DNA from: Burkholderia mayonis
Lineage (GTDB): Bacteria; Pseudomonadota; Gammaproteobacteria; Burkholderiales; Burkholderiaceae
Direction: 5' to 3'
Length of the DNA: 64,000 nucleotides
Assembly (NCBI RefSeq): GCF_001523745.2
Contig: NZ_CP013386.1
Span: 558,001 to 622,000, forward strand
The translations under genes and the position numbers were made by a program. A model generated the notes under the pieces. The model had not been told where the DNA came from. It made no database searches and worked only from the letters and a program-made list of their open reading frames with translations. How positions within the stretch are numbered: the stretch's first letter is position 1; every line of letters starts with the position of its first letter. Of the stretch, positions 21,972 to 30,936 are shown in pieces.

Positions 21972-22583
21972 TCAATTCTTCGCCGCGGCTGCGTATGCGA
22001 GATAGCGTTGGTGCAGTGCGGCAACGTTGGCTGCGAGTTCGTCGTGCGACGCATTGTCGTTGACGATCACGTCGTCGGCGGCGGCAAGCCGTGCGTCGCG
22101 CGACGCCTGTCGTGCGACGATCGCCTCCACTTGCTCGCGGCTGAAGCCGTTGCGGCGCATCACGCGCGCGATTTGCGTCTCGACGTCGCAATCGACGGCG
22201 AGCACGCGGTTCACACGCGCCTTCCACGCTCCCGATTCGACGAGGAGCGGCACGACGAAGACGACGTACGCACCTCGCGCCGCGATAGCCTCGCGCTCGG
22301 TCTCTTCGCGGATCAGCGGATGGGTGATCGTTTCGAGTCGCTTGCGCGCGAATTCGTCGCTGAAGATCAGCGCGCGCATCTTCGCGCGATCGAGCGAACC
22401 GTCGGCTGCGATGAACTCCGCGCCGAACTCGCGCTCGATGAGCGGCATCGCGAGGCCGTGCGGCGCGGTGATGCGGTGCGCGATCAGATCGGTATCGACG
22501 ATCGATGCGCCGAGCTCGCCGAACAGATTCGCGACGGTCGTCTTGCCGCTGCCGATTCCCCCCGTCAATCCCACCGAAAACAT
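21972..22583 (-). CDS. coaE: Dephospho-CoA kinase
   Basis: CoaE, 203 aa, phosphorylates the 3'-OH of dephospho-CoA as the last step of coenzyme A synthesis. The P-loop is GGIGSGKTT (residues 8-16), followed by [10 protein letters not shown] and the CoA-domain lid [10 protein letters not shown]. It follows the prepilin peptidase gene with a gap of only three bases, the arrangement seen in many pilD-coaE clusters. Confidence 0.95.
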   Translation of the reverse strand: MFSVGLTGGIGSGKTTVANLFGELGASIVDTDLIAHRITAPHGLAMPLIEREFGAEFIAADGSLDRAKMRALIFSDEFARKRLETITHPLIREETEREAIAARGAYVVFVVPLLVESGAWKARVNRVLAVDCDVETQIARVMRRNGFSREQVEAIVARQASRDARLAAADDVIVNDNASHDELAANVAALHQRYLAYAAAAKN

Positions 22584-22586
22584 AGA

Positions 22587-23513
22587 TCAGCCTCCGAGCA
22601 GCAGGTAGAACGGCGTGCCGAAAAAGAGGGTCGCCGCGCCGCCTGCCGCGAGGAACGGGCCGAACGGCAGCGGTTCCTCGAAGCGCATGCGGCCGCGCCA
22701 GGTCGCGACGAGACCGATCGCCGCGCCCGCGACGGCGGCGATCAGCACGATTTGCGGCAACGCTTCCCAGCCGAGCCACGCGCCGAGCGCGGCGAGGAGC
22801 TTCAGGTCCCCATAGCCGATCCCTTCGATGCCGCGCAGCAATTTGAACAGCCACAGAATGCACCAGAGGAACAGGTAGCCTGCGATTGCGCCGATCACCG
22901 CAGTGCGCAGGCTCACGAACGTATCACACAGATTGACGCACAGGCCCGCCCACAAGAGCGGCAGCGTCAGCGAATCGGGCAGGAAGCCGGTCTGCATGTC
23001 GATCGCGCTCATGGCGAGGAGCGCCGCGCACAGGCCGAACGCGGCGAGCGCAGCGCCGCTCGGCCCGAAGAGCGCGAGCGCGCCGGCGGCGAGCGCGCCG
23101 CTCGCGAGTTCGATGAGCGGATAGCGGACGCCGATCGGCGCACGGCAGCCGCGGCAGCGACCGCGCAACGCGACGTAGCTGAGGACCGGAATGTTCTCCC
23201 ACGCGCGGAGCACATGGCCGCAGTGCGGGCACGCGCTGCGCGGCACGCAGAGGTTGTAGCGCGGCGGCAGGCCGTCGTCGGCGGGCGGCTCGTCCGTCGC
23301 TTCGGCGATTTCCGCGAGCCACGCGCGTTTCATCATGATCGGTAGCCGATGGACGACGACGTTGATGAAGCTGCCGACGACTAGGCCGAACACGATCGCG
23401 AACGCAAGCTGCATTCCCGCGGGGAGCGTCGTGAACGCGGCGAGCGGCCCGGCGGCAGCGTGCGCGGCCGGATCGGGAAGGAACGGATTGGGCGTCATCG
23501 AGGCGGTTGGCAT
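22587..23513 (-). CDS. pilD: Prepilin leader peptidase / N-methyltransferase
   Basis: 308-aa A24-type aspartic protease of the inner membrane that cuts type IV prepilin-like leaders and methylates the new N-terminus. The N-terminal cytoplasmic loop has both CxxC pairs (SACPHCGH and GRCRGCRAP) and the two catalytic Asp lie in AIDMQTGFLPD and GYGDLKLL. About eight membrane helices are predicted. The start at 23513 (MPTASMTPNPF) has a weak ribosome site; MTPNPF at 23498 is the alternative. It is 29 bases downstream of the F-type gene and tightly coupled to coaE. Confidence 0.93.
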   Translation of the reverse strand: MPTASMTPNPFLPDPAAHAAAGPLAAFTTLPAGMQLAFAIVFGLVVGSFINVVVHRLPIMMKRAWLAEIAEATDEPPADDGLPPRYNLCVPRSACPHCGHVLRAWENIPVLSYVALRGRCRGCRAPIGVRYPLIELASGALAAGALALFGPSGAALAAFGLCAALLAMSAIDMQTGFLPDSLTLPLLWAGLCVNLCDTFVSLRTAVIGAIAGYLFLWCILWLFKLLRGIEGIGYGDLKLLAALGAWLGWEALPQIVLIAAVAGAAIGLVATWRGRMRFEEPLPFGPFLAAGGAATLFFGTPFYLLLGG

Positions 23514-23542
23514 CGTAAATGGAGTCGGATTCGGCTGCGATG

Positions 23543-24760
23543 CTACACCACGTTGCCGAGCTGGACGATTGGCAAGTACATCGCGATCACGAGTGCGCCG
23601 ATCAGTGCGCCCAGCACGACGATCACGACGGGCTCGCACAGGTTCGCAAGCACGCCGATCTGTTCGTCGATGCGGCGATCGCAGAGCGTCGCGACGTCGA
23701 TGAGCATCGTATCGAGCGTTCCCGATTCCTCGGCGACGGCGATCGGCTGCACGACGTCGTCCGGAAAACAGTCTTCGGCGCGCATCGCGCGAGCGAGCCG
23801 CTCGCCATGCTGCAGGCGTGCGGCGATGCCGGCCGTCGCGCGATCGAAGCACGCGTTGCCGGTCGCGTTCGACAGCGCGGCGAACGCGTCGGTGAGCGGC
23901 GTGCCGGCAGCGAGCAGCGTGCCGAGCGCGCGGCTCCAGCGCGCAGCGGCGAGCGCGCGCACGAGCGGTCCGGCGAACGGCGTGCGCAGCAGCGCCTGCG
24001 CGAGTGCAAGGCGCGCGGCTTCGGAGCGATGTGCTGCGTAGCGGGCGGTGAAGCAGACGAGCAATGCGACCGCGGCGGCAGGCGCGCTCCAGCGTGTCAC
24101 GCTGGCAGAAAGCGTCAGGATGAAGCGGGTCGGCGCAGGCAGTGCGGCGCCAAAGCCCGCGAAAATCTGTTCGAACGTCGGCACGACCCAAATCAGCAGG
24201 GCCGCTGTGATCGCGAGCGCGAACAGCAGCACGGCGAGCGGATAAGCGAGCGCGCCCCTGACCCGTGCATACTGGGCAGCCGCGCGTTCTCGATCGTCGG
24301 CGAGCCGCGCGAGCACCGCGGCGAGCGCGCCCGCCGTTTCGCCGACCGCGACCAGTTGGCAGAAGAGCGGATCGAACTGGCGAGGGTAGCGGCGCAGGGC
24401 GGCGGAGAACTGCCGTCCTGCGATGATTTCCCGCGCGAGCCCCGCCGCGATGCGGGGCATTTCGCTTCGCTGCGTCGCTTGCGCGAGCAGTTCGAGCGAC
24501 GGCGCGAGCGCGAGCCCCGCGTGCAGAAGTCCTGCGAGTTGACGCGCGAAACGTGTGACGTCGCGTGCATGCACGCCGGGCTGCGGCGCCGTGCCGCGCG
24601 CTTCGATATGCAGCACCGTGACGCCCATGCGTTTGAGCGCCGTGCGTGCGGCGGACGGATTGACGGCGATCAGCGTGCCGCGGCGTCGCGCGCCATCGGT
24701 CGTCACGCCCGCCCAGCGGTAACGGGCCTCGATCGGCGTGGCCGGGCTGTGTCCGCTCAT
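23543..24760 (-). CDS. pilC: Type IV pilus / type II secretion F-family inner-membrane protein
   Basis: 405-aa GspF/PilC protein with two T2SSF domains: a cytoplasmic helical block after the N-terminal domain (FARQLAGLLHAGLALAPSLELL), a membrane helix near 170-195, and a repeated block with two further helices (the last is VIVVLGALIGALVIAMYLPI). It organises the assembly ATPase at the inner membrane. The start overlaps the stop of the upstream ATPase by four bases. Whether it belongs to a pilus or a secretion system cannot be told here, as no pilin or secretin gene is nearby. Confidence 0.88.
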   Translation of the reverse strand: MSGHSPATPIEARYRWAGVTTDGARRRGTLIAVNPSAARTALKRMGVTVLHIEARGTAPQPGVHARDVTRFARQLAGLLHAGLALAPSLELLAQATQRSEMPRIAAGLAREIIAGRQFSAALRRYPRQFDPLFCQLVAVGETAGALAAVLARLADDRERAAAQYARVRGALAYPLAVLLFALAITAALLIWVVPTFEQIFAGFGAALPAPTRFILTLSASVTRWSAPAAAVALLVCFTARYAAHRSEAARLALAQALLRTPFAGPLVRALAAARWSRALGTLLAAGTPLTDAFAALSNATGNACFDRATAGIAARLQHGERLARAMRAEDCFPDDVVQPIAVAEESGTLDTMLIDVATLCDRRIDEQIGVLANLCEPVVIVVLGALIGALVIAMYLPIVQLGNVV

Positions 24761-26034
24761 TCAGCCTCCGTCGCGCCGAGCGCTTCGTCCAGGCTCGTCG
24801 TGCCATCGCGCACGCGTGCGAGCGCCGCATCGCGCAAGCTCGTCATGCCTTCGACGTGCGCCTGCCGCGCGAGTTCGGCGCTGCTCGCGCGTGCAACGAT
24901 CAGGTTGCGTTGCGCGGCAGACAGCGGCATCACCTGATGAATGCCGATACGTCCCCGATAGCCGATTCCGTGGCACGCGGCGCAGCCCGTCGCCGCATAA
25001 GGGCGCCAGCCGGCGTCGAGCGAAGCGGCGTCGAGGCCCGCCGCGCGCAGCGCATCGGGCGCCGCGCCGGACGGCGCGCGGCACGCGGCGCAGAGGCGGC
25101 GCACGAGCCGCTGGGCCGTCACGAGTCGCAGGGCGGCCGCGAGGTTGTACGGCGCGACGCCGATGTCGAGCAATCGAGCAACCGCTGCGGGCGCGTCGTT
25201 CGTATGCAGTGTCGACAGCACGAGGTGGCCAGTTTGCGCAGATTTCAGCGCAACGTCGGCAGTTTCTGCGTCGCGTATCTCGCCGACCATGATGACGTCA
25301 GGATCCTGGCGCAGGAACGCGCGCAGCGCGACCGCGAAGGTCAGGCCCGCCTTCTCGCGCACGCCAACCTGATTGATCCCGTCGAGTTCGATTTCGGCCG
25401 GATCTTCGACCGTGCAGACGTTTCGCGATACGTCGTTCAGCATTTGCAGGAAGCAGTACAGCGACAGCGTCTTGCCGCTGCCCGTCGGTCCCGTGACGAG
25501 GACGAGGCCGTGCGGCGCGCCGATCGCCGCCTCGACGCGGTGCGCCTGCGCGGCGTCGAAGCCGAGTGCGCCGAGCGACAGATCGGCGGGAAGCGTCTCG
25601 AGACGCCGCAGCACGAGCTTTTCGCCGTGCAGCGTCGGCAGCGAGCTGACCCGGTAGTCGCCCGCGCGCCCTGGCGCAAGCGCGAGCCGCAGCCGGCCGT
25701 CTTGCGGCACGCGACGCTCGGCGATGTCCATCCGCGCGAGCACCTTGATGCGCGTCACGCATGCGTCGCGCAGATGGGCGGGCGGCCGGGCGAATTCGTG
25801 CAGCACGCCGTCGATCCGCAGGCGCACGCGCCAGCCCGATTCGCCTGGCTCGATGTGAATGTCGGACGCGTCGCGCTCGTGCGCGGCGCGCAGCATGTCG
25901 GCGACGATACCGACCGCGGGCGCGTCGTCGGCGAGTTCGGCGGCGCGGTGACGGGGCGGGGCGGCCGCCGCGGGCGGAAGCGGCGTCGTCGGCCACGCGG
26001 AAGAAAAAGAAGGGGAAGATGGCGTTGCGGACAT
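24757..26034 (-). CDS. pilB: Type IV pilus / type II secretion assembly ATPase, short form
   Basis: 425-aa GspE/PilB ATPase. Visible motifs: the N2 domain (DASDIHIEPGESGWRVRLRI), Walker A GPTGSGKT (about 182-189), Asp box VCTVEDPAEI, Walker B VGEIRDAETA, His box GHLVLSTLHTNDA and the tetra-Cys zinc site (CAACRAP and GCAACHGIGYRGR). Family members are usually 500-570 aa; this one begins directly at N2, with only about 40 low-complexity residues replacing the N1 domain that normally contacts the L/M platform protein. Order E-F-D then coaE is a known pil cluster. Confidence 0.88.
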   Translation of the reverse strand: MSATPSSPSFSSAWPTTPLPPAAAAPPRHRAAELADDAPAVGIVADMLRAAHERDASDIHIEPGESGWRVRLRIDGVLHEFARPPAHLRDACVTRIKVLARMDIAERRVPQDGRLRLALAPGRAGDYRVSSLPTLHGEKLVLRRLETLPADLSLGALGFDAAQAHRVEAAIGAPHGLVLVTGPTGSGKTLSLYCFLQMLNDVSRNVCTVEDPAEIELDGINQVGVREKAGLTFAVALRAFLRQDPDVIMVGEIRDAETADVALKSAQTGHLVLSTLHTNDAPAAVARLLDIGVAPYNLAAALRLVTAQRLVRRLCAACRAPSGAAPDALRAAGLDAASLDAGWRPYAATGCAACHGIGYRGRIGIHQVMPLSAAQRNLIVARASSAELARQAHVEGMTSLRDAALARVRDGTTSLDEALGATEAE

Positions 26035-26134
26035 CGGACTCGGCCTCGTGGCCGCCTGCTCGACACGATGGAGCGATCATCGCGCGTCGCGCAGGGCGGC
26101 CGCCAGTCGGTCGATCGGCCAACCGCGCCGCGCG

Positions 26135-27430
26135 TCAAACGCTCAGCGCGCGTCCCCCGCGCGACGTGCGCGGCTTGAACAGCTTGACCGTGCGCACGCC
26201 CTGATCGTCGCTGCGCATCACTTCGATCATCACGTCGCTGATCTTCAGGCAGACGTCACCTTCGGGAATCTCCTCGAGCATTTCGAGGATCAGGCCGTTG
26301 AGCGTCTTGGGTCCCTTGGTCGGCAGGTTCAGGTGCAGCCAGCGGTTCAGCTCGCGCAGCGGCATGCTGCCCGCGACGATGCATTCGCCGTTCGCGTCCC
26401 AGCCGCTCTTCGAATTCTCGCTTCTCGGCATCGTCGTCGTGAATTCGCCGATCAGCTCCTCGATGATGTCCTCGGGCGTGACGAGCCCCTGCAACTCGCC
26501 GTACTCGTTGACGACGAGCGCCGTGCGCTGCCGGCTTTCCTGGAAGTACTGCAATTGCTGGAACACGGGCGTGCCGGACGGCACGTAGTACGGTTCCGTG
26601 AGCAGCTCGCGCAGCGTGCCGCGGTCGAAATCCTGGTTGTGGAGCGCGGCGAGCGTCTTGCGGACGTGCAGCACGCCGAGCACGCGGTCGATGTCGCCTT
26701 CGTAGACGACGAGCCGGTTGTGATAGCAGGTCTCGAGCTGATGCAGCACGTCGTCGAGCGGCGCAAGGATGTTGAGCGCCTCGATCTGGCGGCGCGGGAT
26801 CATCACGTCGTCGACGGTGATGTTCTCGAGATCGAACAGGTTGAGCAGGATGCTGCGGTGCTTGGTCGGCATGAAGCTGCCCGATTCGAGCACGAGCGAG
26901 CGCAACTCCTCGGTCGACAGCCGCTGGTCGCGCGCCCCCTTCGTGTTGATCCGCAGCGCCGCGAGGATCGAGCCCGACAGCGTATTGACGAACCACACGA
27001 TGGGCATCATCACGCGCATCAGCGGCGCGATCACGACGCTCGCCGGCAGCGCGATCCGTTCGGGGAACGTCGCGCCGACGATCTTCGGCGTGATTTCGGC
27101 GAACACGATGATGAGAAACGCGACGATGCCGGTCGCGATCGACAGCACGAAATTGTCGTGGCCGAACGTGCGCAGCGCGATCGACGTCGTCAGCACCGGG
27201 ATGATCGTGTTGAAGAGGTTGTTGCCGATCAGGATCACGCTCAGCAGCTGATCGGTCCGCGCGAGGAGCCTCTGCGTCGTTTTCGCGCCGAGCGCGCCTT
27301 GGCCCGCGAGGTGTTTGAGCCGATGGCGGTTGAGCGCCATCATCGCGGTTTCAGAAATGGAGAAGAAGCTGGAGCAGAGAAGAAGCAGGAAGATGGCGCC
27401 GATTTGCGCCCATAAGGGAATTTGGTCCAC
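26135..27430 (-). CDS. CNNM/CorC-type membrane protein with CBS pair
   Basis: 431 aa with the DUF21 (CNNM) transmembrane domain at the N-terminus (about four hydrophobic segments, including FFSISETAMMALNRHRL), a CBS pair in the middle (DDVMIPRRQIEALN, then TPVFQQLQYFQESRQRTALV) and a C-terminal CorC/HlyC domain. The family is linked to magnesium/cobalt homeostasis or efflux. GTG at 27430 is chosen as start (VDQIPLWAQIG), since the extra upstream residues look non-membrane and cross the spacer. It is the last chromosomal gene left of the island. Confidence 0.9.
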   Translation of the reverse strand: MDQIPLWAQIGAIFLLLLCSSFFSISETAMMALNRHRLKHLAGQGALGAKTTQRLLARTDQLLSVILIGNNLFNTIIPVLTTSIALRTFGHDNFVLSIATGIVAFLIIVFAEITPKIVGATFPERIALPASVVIAPLMRVMMPIVWFVNTLSGSILAALRINTKGARDQRLSTEELRSLVLESGSFMPTKHRSILLNLFDLENITVDDVMIPRRQIEALNILAPLDDVLHQLETCYHNRLVVYEGDIDRVLGVLHVRKTLAALHNQDFDRGTLRELLTEPYYVPSGTPVFQQLQYFQESRQRTALVVNEYGELQGLVTPEDIIEELIGEFTTTMPRSENSKSGWDANGECIVAGSMPLRELNRWLHLNLPTKGPKTLNGLILEMLEEIPEGDVCLKISDVMIEVMRSDDQGVRTVKLFKPRTSRGGRALSV

Positions 27431-27533
27431 GCGTCGGAGAGTCGGTGAATGACAGGAATGGGAAAGACTATAGCAGAGGGGCGCGGTTGGTTCGCGTATG
27501 GCGTCGCCCCGCGGGGCGACGCCGCCGTTGCGC

Positions 27534-27565
27534 AAAAAAAAACCGCGCATCGTTTGCGCGGTTTT
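27534..27565 (-). terminator. Terminator left of the island, probably the original tRNA-Pro terminator
   Basis: On the - strand AACCGCGC and GCGCGGTT form an 8-bp stem (27541-27548 with 27556-27563) with a 7-base loop, followed by nine T residues. It lies 10 bases from the left attachment repeat, which is the old 3' end of tRNA-Pro, so before the island entered it would have ended the tRNA transcript. Confidence 0.88.
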
Positions 27566-27574
27566 CTGCAAATC

Positions 27575-27600
27575 TGGTCGGGGTGAGAGGATTCGAACCT
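27575..27600. repeat. Left attachment site (attL), copy of the tRNA-Pro 3' end
   Basis: These 26 bases match 36808-36833 exactly and stop matching on both sides. They correspond to the encoded CCA, the 3' acceptor strand and most of the T arm of tRNA-Pro. Confidence 0.95.
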
Positions 27601-27680
27601 AGTTCACCCAATCAAATCAATAGGTTACAATCGAGCGCGTAGCCGCTAGAACATGAGAGTGTAGCAGATTCCCACTCAAT

Positions 27681-27709
27681 TTGACCATACCCCAAAATTT
27701 GGCTACTGT
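27681..27709 (+). promoter_or_regulatory. Promoter of the island's left transcript
   Basis: TTGACC (27681-27686) and TACTGT (27704-27709) are 17 bases apart, a good sigma-70 arrangement. It drives the structured leader and the two small genes downstream. The 80 bases between attL and this promoter hold nothing recognisable. Confidence 0.6.
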
Positions 27710-27715
27710 TGAGGC

Positions 27716-27957
27716 CGTCACGGAGACACCGTGGCCGGGTTTGGCGACCCGATTATTAGGAGGCGGACGAGCCGCCGCATGTGCGGCTTTTTCGTCTGCA
27801 TGCCTTTGTGCGCCTATGCGATCAATGGGTGGGCCTTGGCAGGGAGACCTTCGGGTCTGCCGGTTGCCTCCTATGCCGGTTCGCCAACCCTGCCTTGTGC
27901 CCGCCCGCCCATTTGGCGATGGGAGAGCGGGTCTTACGTTTTCATAGGAGGCCCGAC
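27716..27957 (+). ncRNA. Structured leader resembling a P4-type immunity/ash region
   Basis: About 240 bases between the promoter and the first small gene fold readily: CACGG/CCGTG (27719-27733), an AGCCGC/GCGGCT terminator-like hairpin with T run (27770-27792), AGACC-TTCG-GGTCT (27844-27857 region) and CCCAT/ATGGG near 27910. Reading frames across it contain phrases (GRPSGLPVASYAGSPT, WRWESG) that I associate with the short ash/Icd-like products annotated in P4-family satellites, where such leaders make a small antisense immunity RNA and end transcription early. Both the RNA role and the family link are inference; no such peptide is called as a gene. Confidence 0.35.
27770..27792 (+). terminator. 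Attenuator-like terminator in the island leader
   Basis: AGCCGC (27770-27775) pairs with GCGGCT (27783-27788), followed by TTTT, about 60 bases after the promoter and 165 bases before the first gene. Its place inside the leader suggests premature termination control. Confidence 0.6.
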
Positions 27958-28206
27958 GTGCATCAACCCCCCGCTTGTTCAGAACTCTCGGAACCTACCC
28001 TAGTCGATATCGCGCTCGTCGGTGTCGATAACCTGTCCGCTTTATCGAGGTTGCTCTCAGCCAAGGATGGCGTAGCGTTATTTTCCGGTTCGGATTTGGA
28101 CGAGCAAAAAGCGATCTTCGACCTTTACGGCGTTACGCTCACCGCAGTTCGCAGCGCGCTTCATGAACTCAGAGCGAAGAATTGCCCGGAGGTGCTGCAT
28201 GGCTGA
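27958..28206 (+). CDS. Island small protein 1, unknown
   Basis: 82-aa predicted protein with no family I recognise. The GTG start at 27958 is chosen because a perfect AGGAGG lies 6 bases upstream (27946-27951). The sequence is acidic and Leu-rich, with a helical stretch (LVDIALVGVDNLSALSRLL) and a segment SGSDLDEQKAIFDLYGVTLTAVRSALHELRA; no HTH can be asserted. It overlaps the next gene by eight bases, so the two form an operon under the leader. Its position just after a P4-like leader suggests a regulatory or helper role, but this is a guess. Confidence 0.65.
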   Translation: MHQPPACSELSEPTLVDIALVGVDNLSALSRLLSAKDGVALFSGSDLDEQKAIFDLYGVTLTAVRSALHELRAKNCPEVLHG

Positions 28207-28402
28207 AAAATTTAGACGCACATGGCAACCAGCGCCGCAGTCTCGCATTATTCGTATCTTGGGTCAGGTGGCGGCTTTGACTGATTTTATGCATGGCGAC
28301 GGGAGCGAAGCATTTGCAATGTTGAGCGACAAGACGAAAGACGAATTGCGCGCATTGTTTAACGTGCTCAATACGGATTTACGGCATGCCATAAGTCCGT
28401 GA
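28199..28402 (+). CDS. Island small protein 2, unknown
   Basis: 67-aa protein starting MAEKFRRTWQP behind a CGGAGG ribosome site. Basic at the N-terminus, then a largely helical body (RIIRILGQVAALTDFMHG, DELRALFNVLN). It resembles the small helical accessory proteins seen beside satellite regulators, but no family is recognised. It ends 210 bases before the insertion sequence. Confidence 0.65.
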   Translation: MAEKFRRTWQPAPQSRIIRILGQVAALTDFMHGDGSEAFAMLSDKTKDELRALFNVLNTDLRHAISP

Positions 28403-28612
28403 TAGCGCTGCACCGCCGTGGAATTGATTGGCTATCGGTGGCGGGATAACTGATTTACCCATATTTGGGCTACGCGCGTACACGCGTGCGCACACACAAC
28501 GGCCTCGGTTTTCGCGCGCAATCGACAAGAATTATTGCAGTTTGCGTTTTGAACCGACGAACCGGTCGGTGTCGGGGATCGAAGGTCGCGCAATTCAAAC
28601 ACCCCCACTGGG
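28403..28612. other. Non-coding spacer interrupted by the IS element (left half)
   Basis: No gene is supported here. The segment has alternating purine/pyrimidine runs (CGCGTACACGCGTGCGCACA near 28472) and an ACCGACGAACCGGT inverted stretch near 28552. With 32013-32158 it formed one spacer of about 350 bases before the insertion; the sequence resumes in step across the 5-base duplication. Confidence 0.6.
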
Positions 28613-28649
28613 TGTGAACGCCGGTCCAAATCCGACACTAAACGACGGC
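28613..28649 (+). repeat. Left terminal inverted repeat of the IS21-like element
   Basis: About 37 bases, roughly 70 percent identical by eye to the inverted right end (31977-32012), sharing CGCCGGT, AAA and the exact block TAAACGACGGC. The 390 bases between this end and the first IS gene contain no supported gene. Confidence 0.8.
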
Positions 28650-29003
28650 GTTCTGGAATTGAGCGTTTGAAGTGGCCGTGCTTGGAAGATGATGTTTGCG
28701 GGGTAGCGACGCTGCGGATGCCTGACGCTTTGCGCGTCGGAGGGAGCCCGTAGGGCGAGTGCAGACGCGCAAAGCGCGTTGAGGGATGACGGCGCGGATC
28801 GGTTGCGGTAGAAAGGCACACCGCCGAAGAAACAACCGGCGCGACACCGGTCAAACCGCCAAGTTCACCCCGGGGTCGCGCCACACTGGACACAGGTGCG
28901 GGGCCACGGGGCCAAGCACAGGGACACGTGCAGCCGCAGTATTCCACGGCTGGGCGGACCCTGTCGATATCGACCTGCCATCGGCGTTCCACGGGGACCG
29001 CCG

Positions 29004-29447
29004 ATGCTGCCCACGGGCCGCTTCTTCCTGTGCGCCCGCTGCCGGGCGCAGGTGTTCATTTGCCGCCGCTGCGATCGAGGCCAGATCTATTGCGCCGGCG
29101 GCTGTGCGCAAGCGGCCCGGCGCGCGAGCTTGCGCGAAGCGGCTCAGCGTTACCAGAGTTCTCGCCGCGGGCGTCTTGCCCATGCGCAGCGCGCCCGTCG
29201 TTATCGAGCGCGACACAATAAAGTGACGCATCACGGTTCACCTGCGACGGGGCCCAGTGCTCTACTGCCAGCGGACTCGATGCGCGCCGCTGTCACTCAC
29301 AGTCGTGTCGCGGCATCGGCGCCGGCGACAACGCATTGCCATCGATGCGGCTGCGCCTGTTCGCCATTCGTGCGCCTTGGCCCGTTGCGCCGTCGAGTTC
29401 CTCACTGCATCTACCGATTCCGAGGAGGCTCTAAAGGTGACGATTGA
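29004..29447 (+). CDS. IS21-associated zinc-ribbon protein
   Basis: 147-aa Arg-rich protein with Cys pairs at C10/C13, C20/C23 and C30/C34 (LCARC, CRRCD, YCAGGC) and a second cluster CHRCGCAC near residue 115. In the middle is a KVTHHGSP motif that I recall in short proteins found beside certain IS21-type transposases of beta- and gammaproteobacteria. The start at 29004 ([13 protein letters not shown]) is the first Met before the Cys motifs. It overlaps istA by 11 bases. Probably a DNA- or RNA-binding accessory factor; no function is established to my knowledge. Confidence 0.65.
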   Translation: MLPTGRFFLCARCRAQVFICRRCDRGQIYCAGGCAQAARRASLREAAQRYQSSRRGRLAHAQRARRYRARHNKVTHHGSPATGPSALLPADSMRAAVTHSRVAASAPATTHCHRCGCACSPFVRLGPLRRRVPHCIYRFRGGSKGDD

Positions 29448-30936
29448 CGCTGAACTCGAAGCCCATATCCTGCGGCTCTACCACGTCGAGAAGTGGCGCT
29501 GCGGCACGATCGCGCAGCAATTGCACGTGCATCGCGGCACCGTCAAACGGGTGCTCGCACAAGCTGGTCTGCCGCGTCATGGACCGGCGCCGCGGCCTTC
29601 GATGATCGAGCCATACCTGCCATTCATTCGCCAAACGCTGGAGAAGTATCCCACGCTCACCGCCAGCCGCCTTTACGGCATGGTGCGCGAGCGCGGCTAT
29701 CAGGGCCGGCCCACGCACTTCCGACATCTGATCTCTCTGCACCGGCCACGCCCGCCTGCCGAAGCGTACCTGCGGCTGCGCACGTTGCCCGGCGAACAGA
29801 TGCAATGCGACTGGGGGCACTTCGGTCACTTGCATATCGGCCGTGCGCGCCGGCCCTTGATGGCCTTCGTGATGGTGCTCTCGTACTCGCGCGAACTGTA
29901 TCTGCGCTTTTTCCTCGATGCGCGTATGGAGAACTTCCTGCGCGGCCATATCGGCGCCTTCACGCGCTGGGGCGGCCTCGGTAGGGTCGTCCTCTACGAC
30001 AACCTGAAGAGCGCCGTCCTTGAACGCCAGGGCGACGCCATTCGTTTCCACCCGACGCTGCTCGCCTTCGCCGCACACTATCGGTTCGAACCCAGACCCG
30101 TAGCCATCGCGCGTGGTAACGAGAAGGGCCGCGTGGAGCGCGCCATTCGTCACGTCCGCGACGCGTTCTTCGCGGCCAGACAGTTCACCGATCTGGATGA
30201 CCTGAATGCGCAAGCCGAACACTGGTGCCGCACGCAGGCGGCGGATCGCCCGTGCCCGGAGGATCGCATGATCAGTGTGCGCCAGGCGTTCGCCCAGGAG
30301 CAGCCTACGCTGCTTGCGCTACCGGAGAATCCCTATCCCGTCGAGGAAACGCTCGCCGTCAAAGTCGGCAAGACGCCCTATGTACGCTTCGATCTGAACG
30401 ACTACTCGATCCCGCACACGCACGTGCGGCGCACGCTCACGGTACGGGCCGATCTCGAGCAGGTACGCGTGCTGGACGGTGCCGAGATCCTTGCGCGCCA
30501 CGCTCGCAGTTACGACCGCGGCGCGCAAATCGAAGAGCCCGTTCACATCGAGACACTGGTCGGCGTCAAACGCGAGGCCCGTCATCATCGCGGCATGGAT
30601 CGCTTGGCCAAGGCTGCCCCCGCCAGTCAGGATCTGCTGCGCCGCGCGGCTGAACGCAATGCGAATCTGGGCACCATCACGGCGGCGCTGCTGCGGCTGC
30701 TCGAACGCTACGGCGCTGCGCAATTGCAGGCCGCGATCGGCGATGCGCTACAAAGCGGCGTGCCGCACCCGAACGCCGTGCGCCTGGCGCTGGAGCGCCG
30801 CCGCGAAGCGCTTGAACTGCCACCACCGCTTGCCGTGTGTCTGCCGCCACACGTACGCCAGAAGGACACGCCGGTCCAACCCCACCGGCTCGATACCTAC
30901 GATCAACTTGCCGGAGGCACGGATGAGCTCGCTTGA
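29437..30936 (+). CDS. istA: IS21-family transposase IstA
   Basis: 499-aa DDE transposase. It has an N-terminal HTH ([20 protein letters not shown]), a second DNA-binding region and an rve catalytic core: the first Asp in QMQCDWGHF, the second in [11 protein letters not shown], and a Glu in [11 protein letters not shown]. The C-terminal half has the Mu-transposase-like beta-barrel ([21 protein letters not shown]). A GTG start at 29437 is chosen for the GAGGAGG ribosome site 8 bases upstream. The stop overlaps istB, as in other IS21 elements. The gene appears intact. Confidence 0.93.
   Translation: MTIDAELEAHILRLYHVEKWRCGTIAQQLHVHRGTVKRVLAQAGLPRHGPAPRPSMIEPYLPFIRQTLEKYPTLTASRLYGMVRERGYQGRPTHFRHLISLHRPRPPAEAYLRLRTLPGEQMQCDWGHFGHLHIGRARRPLMAFVMVLSYSRELYLRFFLDARMENFLRGHIGAFTRWGGLGRVVLYDNLKSAVLERQGDAIRFHPTLLAFAAHYRFEPRPVAIARGNEKGRVERAIRHVRDAFFAARQFTDLDDLNAQAEHWCRTQAADRPCPEDRMISVRQAFAQEQPTLLALPENPYPVEETLAVKVGKTPYVRFDLNDYSIPHTHVRRTLTVRADLEQVRVLDGAEILARHARSYDRGAQIEEPVHIETLVGVKREARHHRGMDRLAKAAPASQDLLRRAAERNANLGTITAALLRLLERYGAAQLQAAIGDALQSGVPHPNAVRLALERRREALELPPPLAVCLPPHVRQKDTPVQPHRLDTYDQLAGGTDELA

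Noticed and set aside
27575..27600. A second tRNA-Pro gene
   Set aside because: Only the 3' end (26 bases) is present; no anticodon or D arm follows, so it is an attachment repeat.
27681..27947. 88-codon frame starting MTIPQNLATVEAV across the island leader
   Set aside because: Its start overlaps the -35, it has no ribosome site, and the region is better explained as structured RNA.
28613..29003. A passenger gene in the left 390 bases of the IS element
   Set aside because: Frames here lack ribosome sites and known motifs; kept as non-coding end region.
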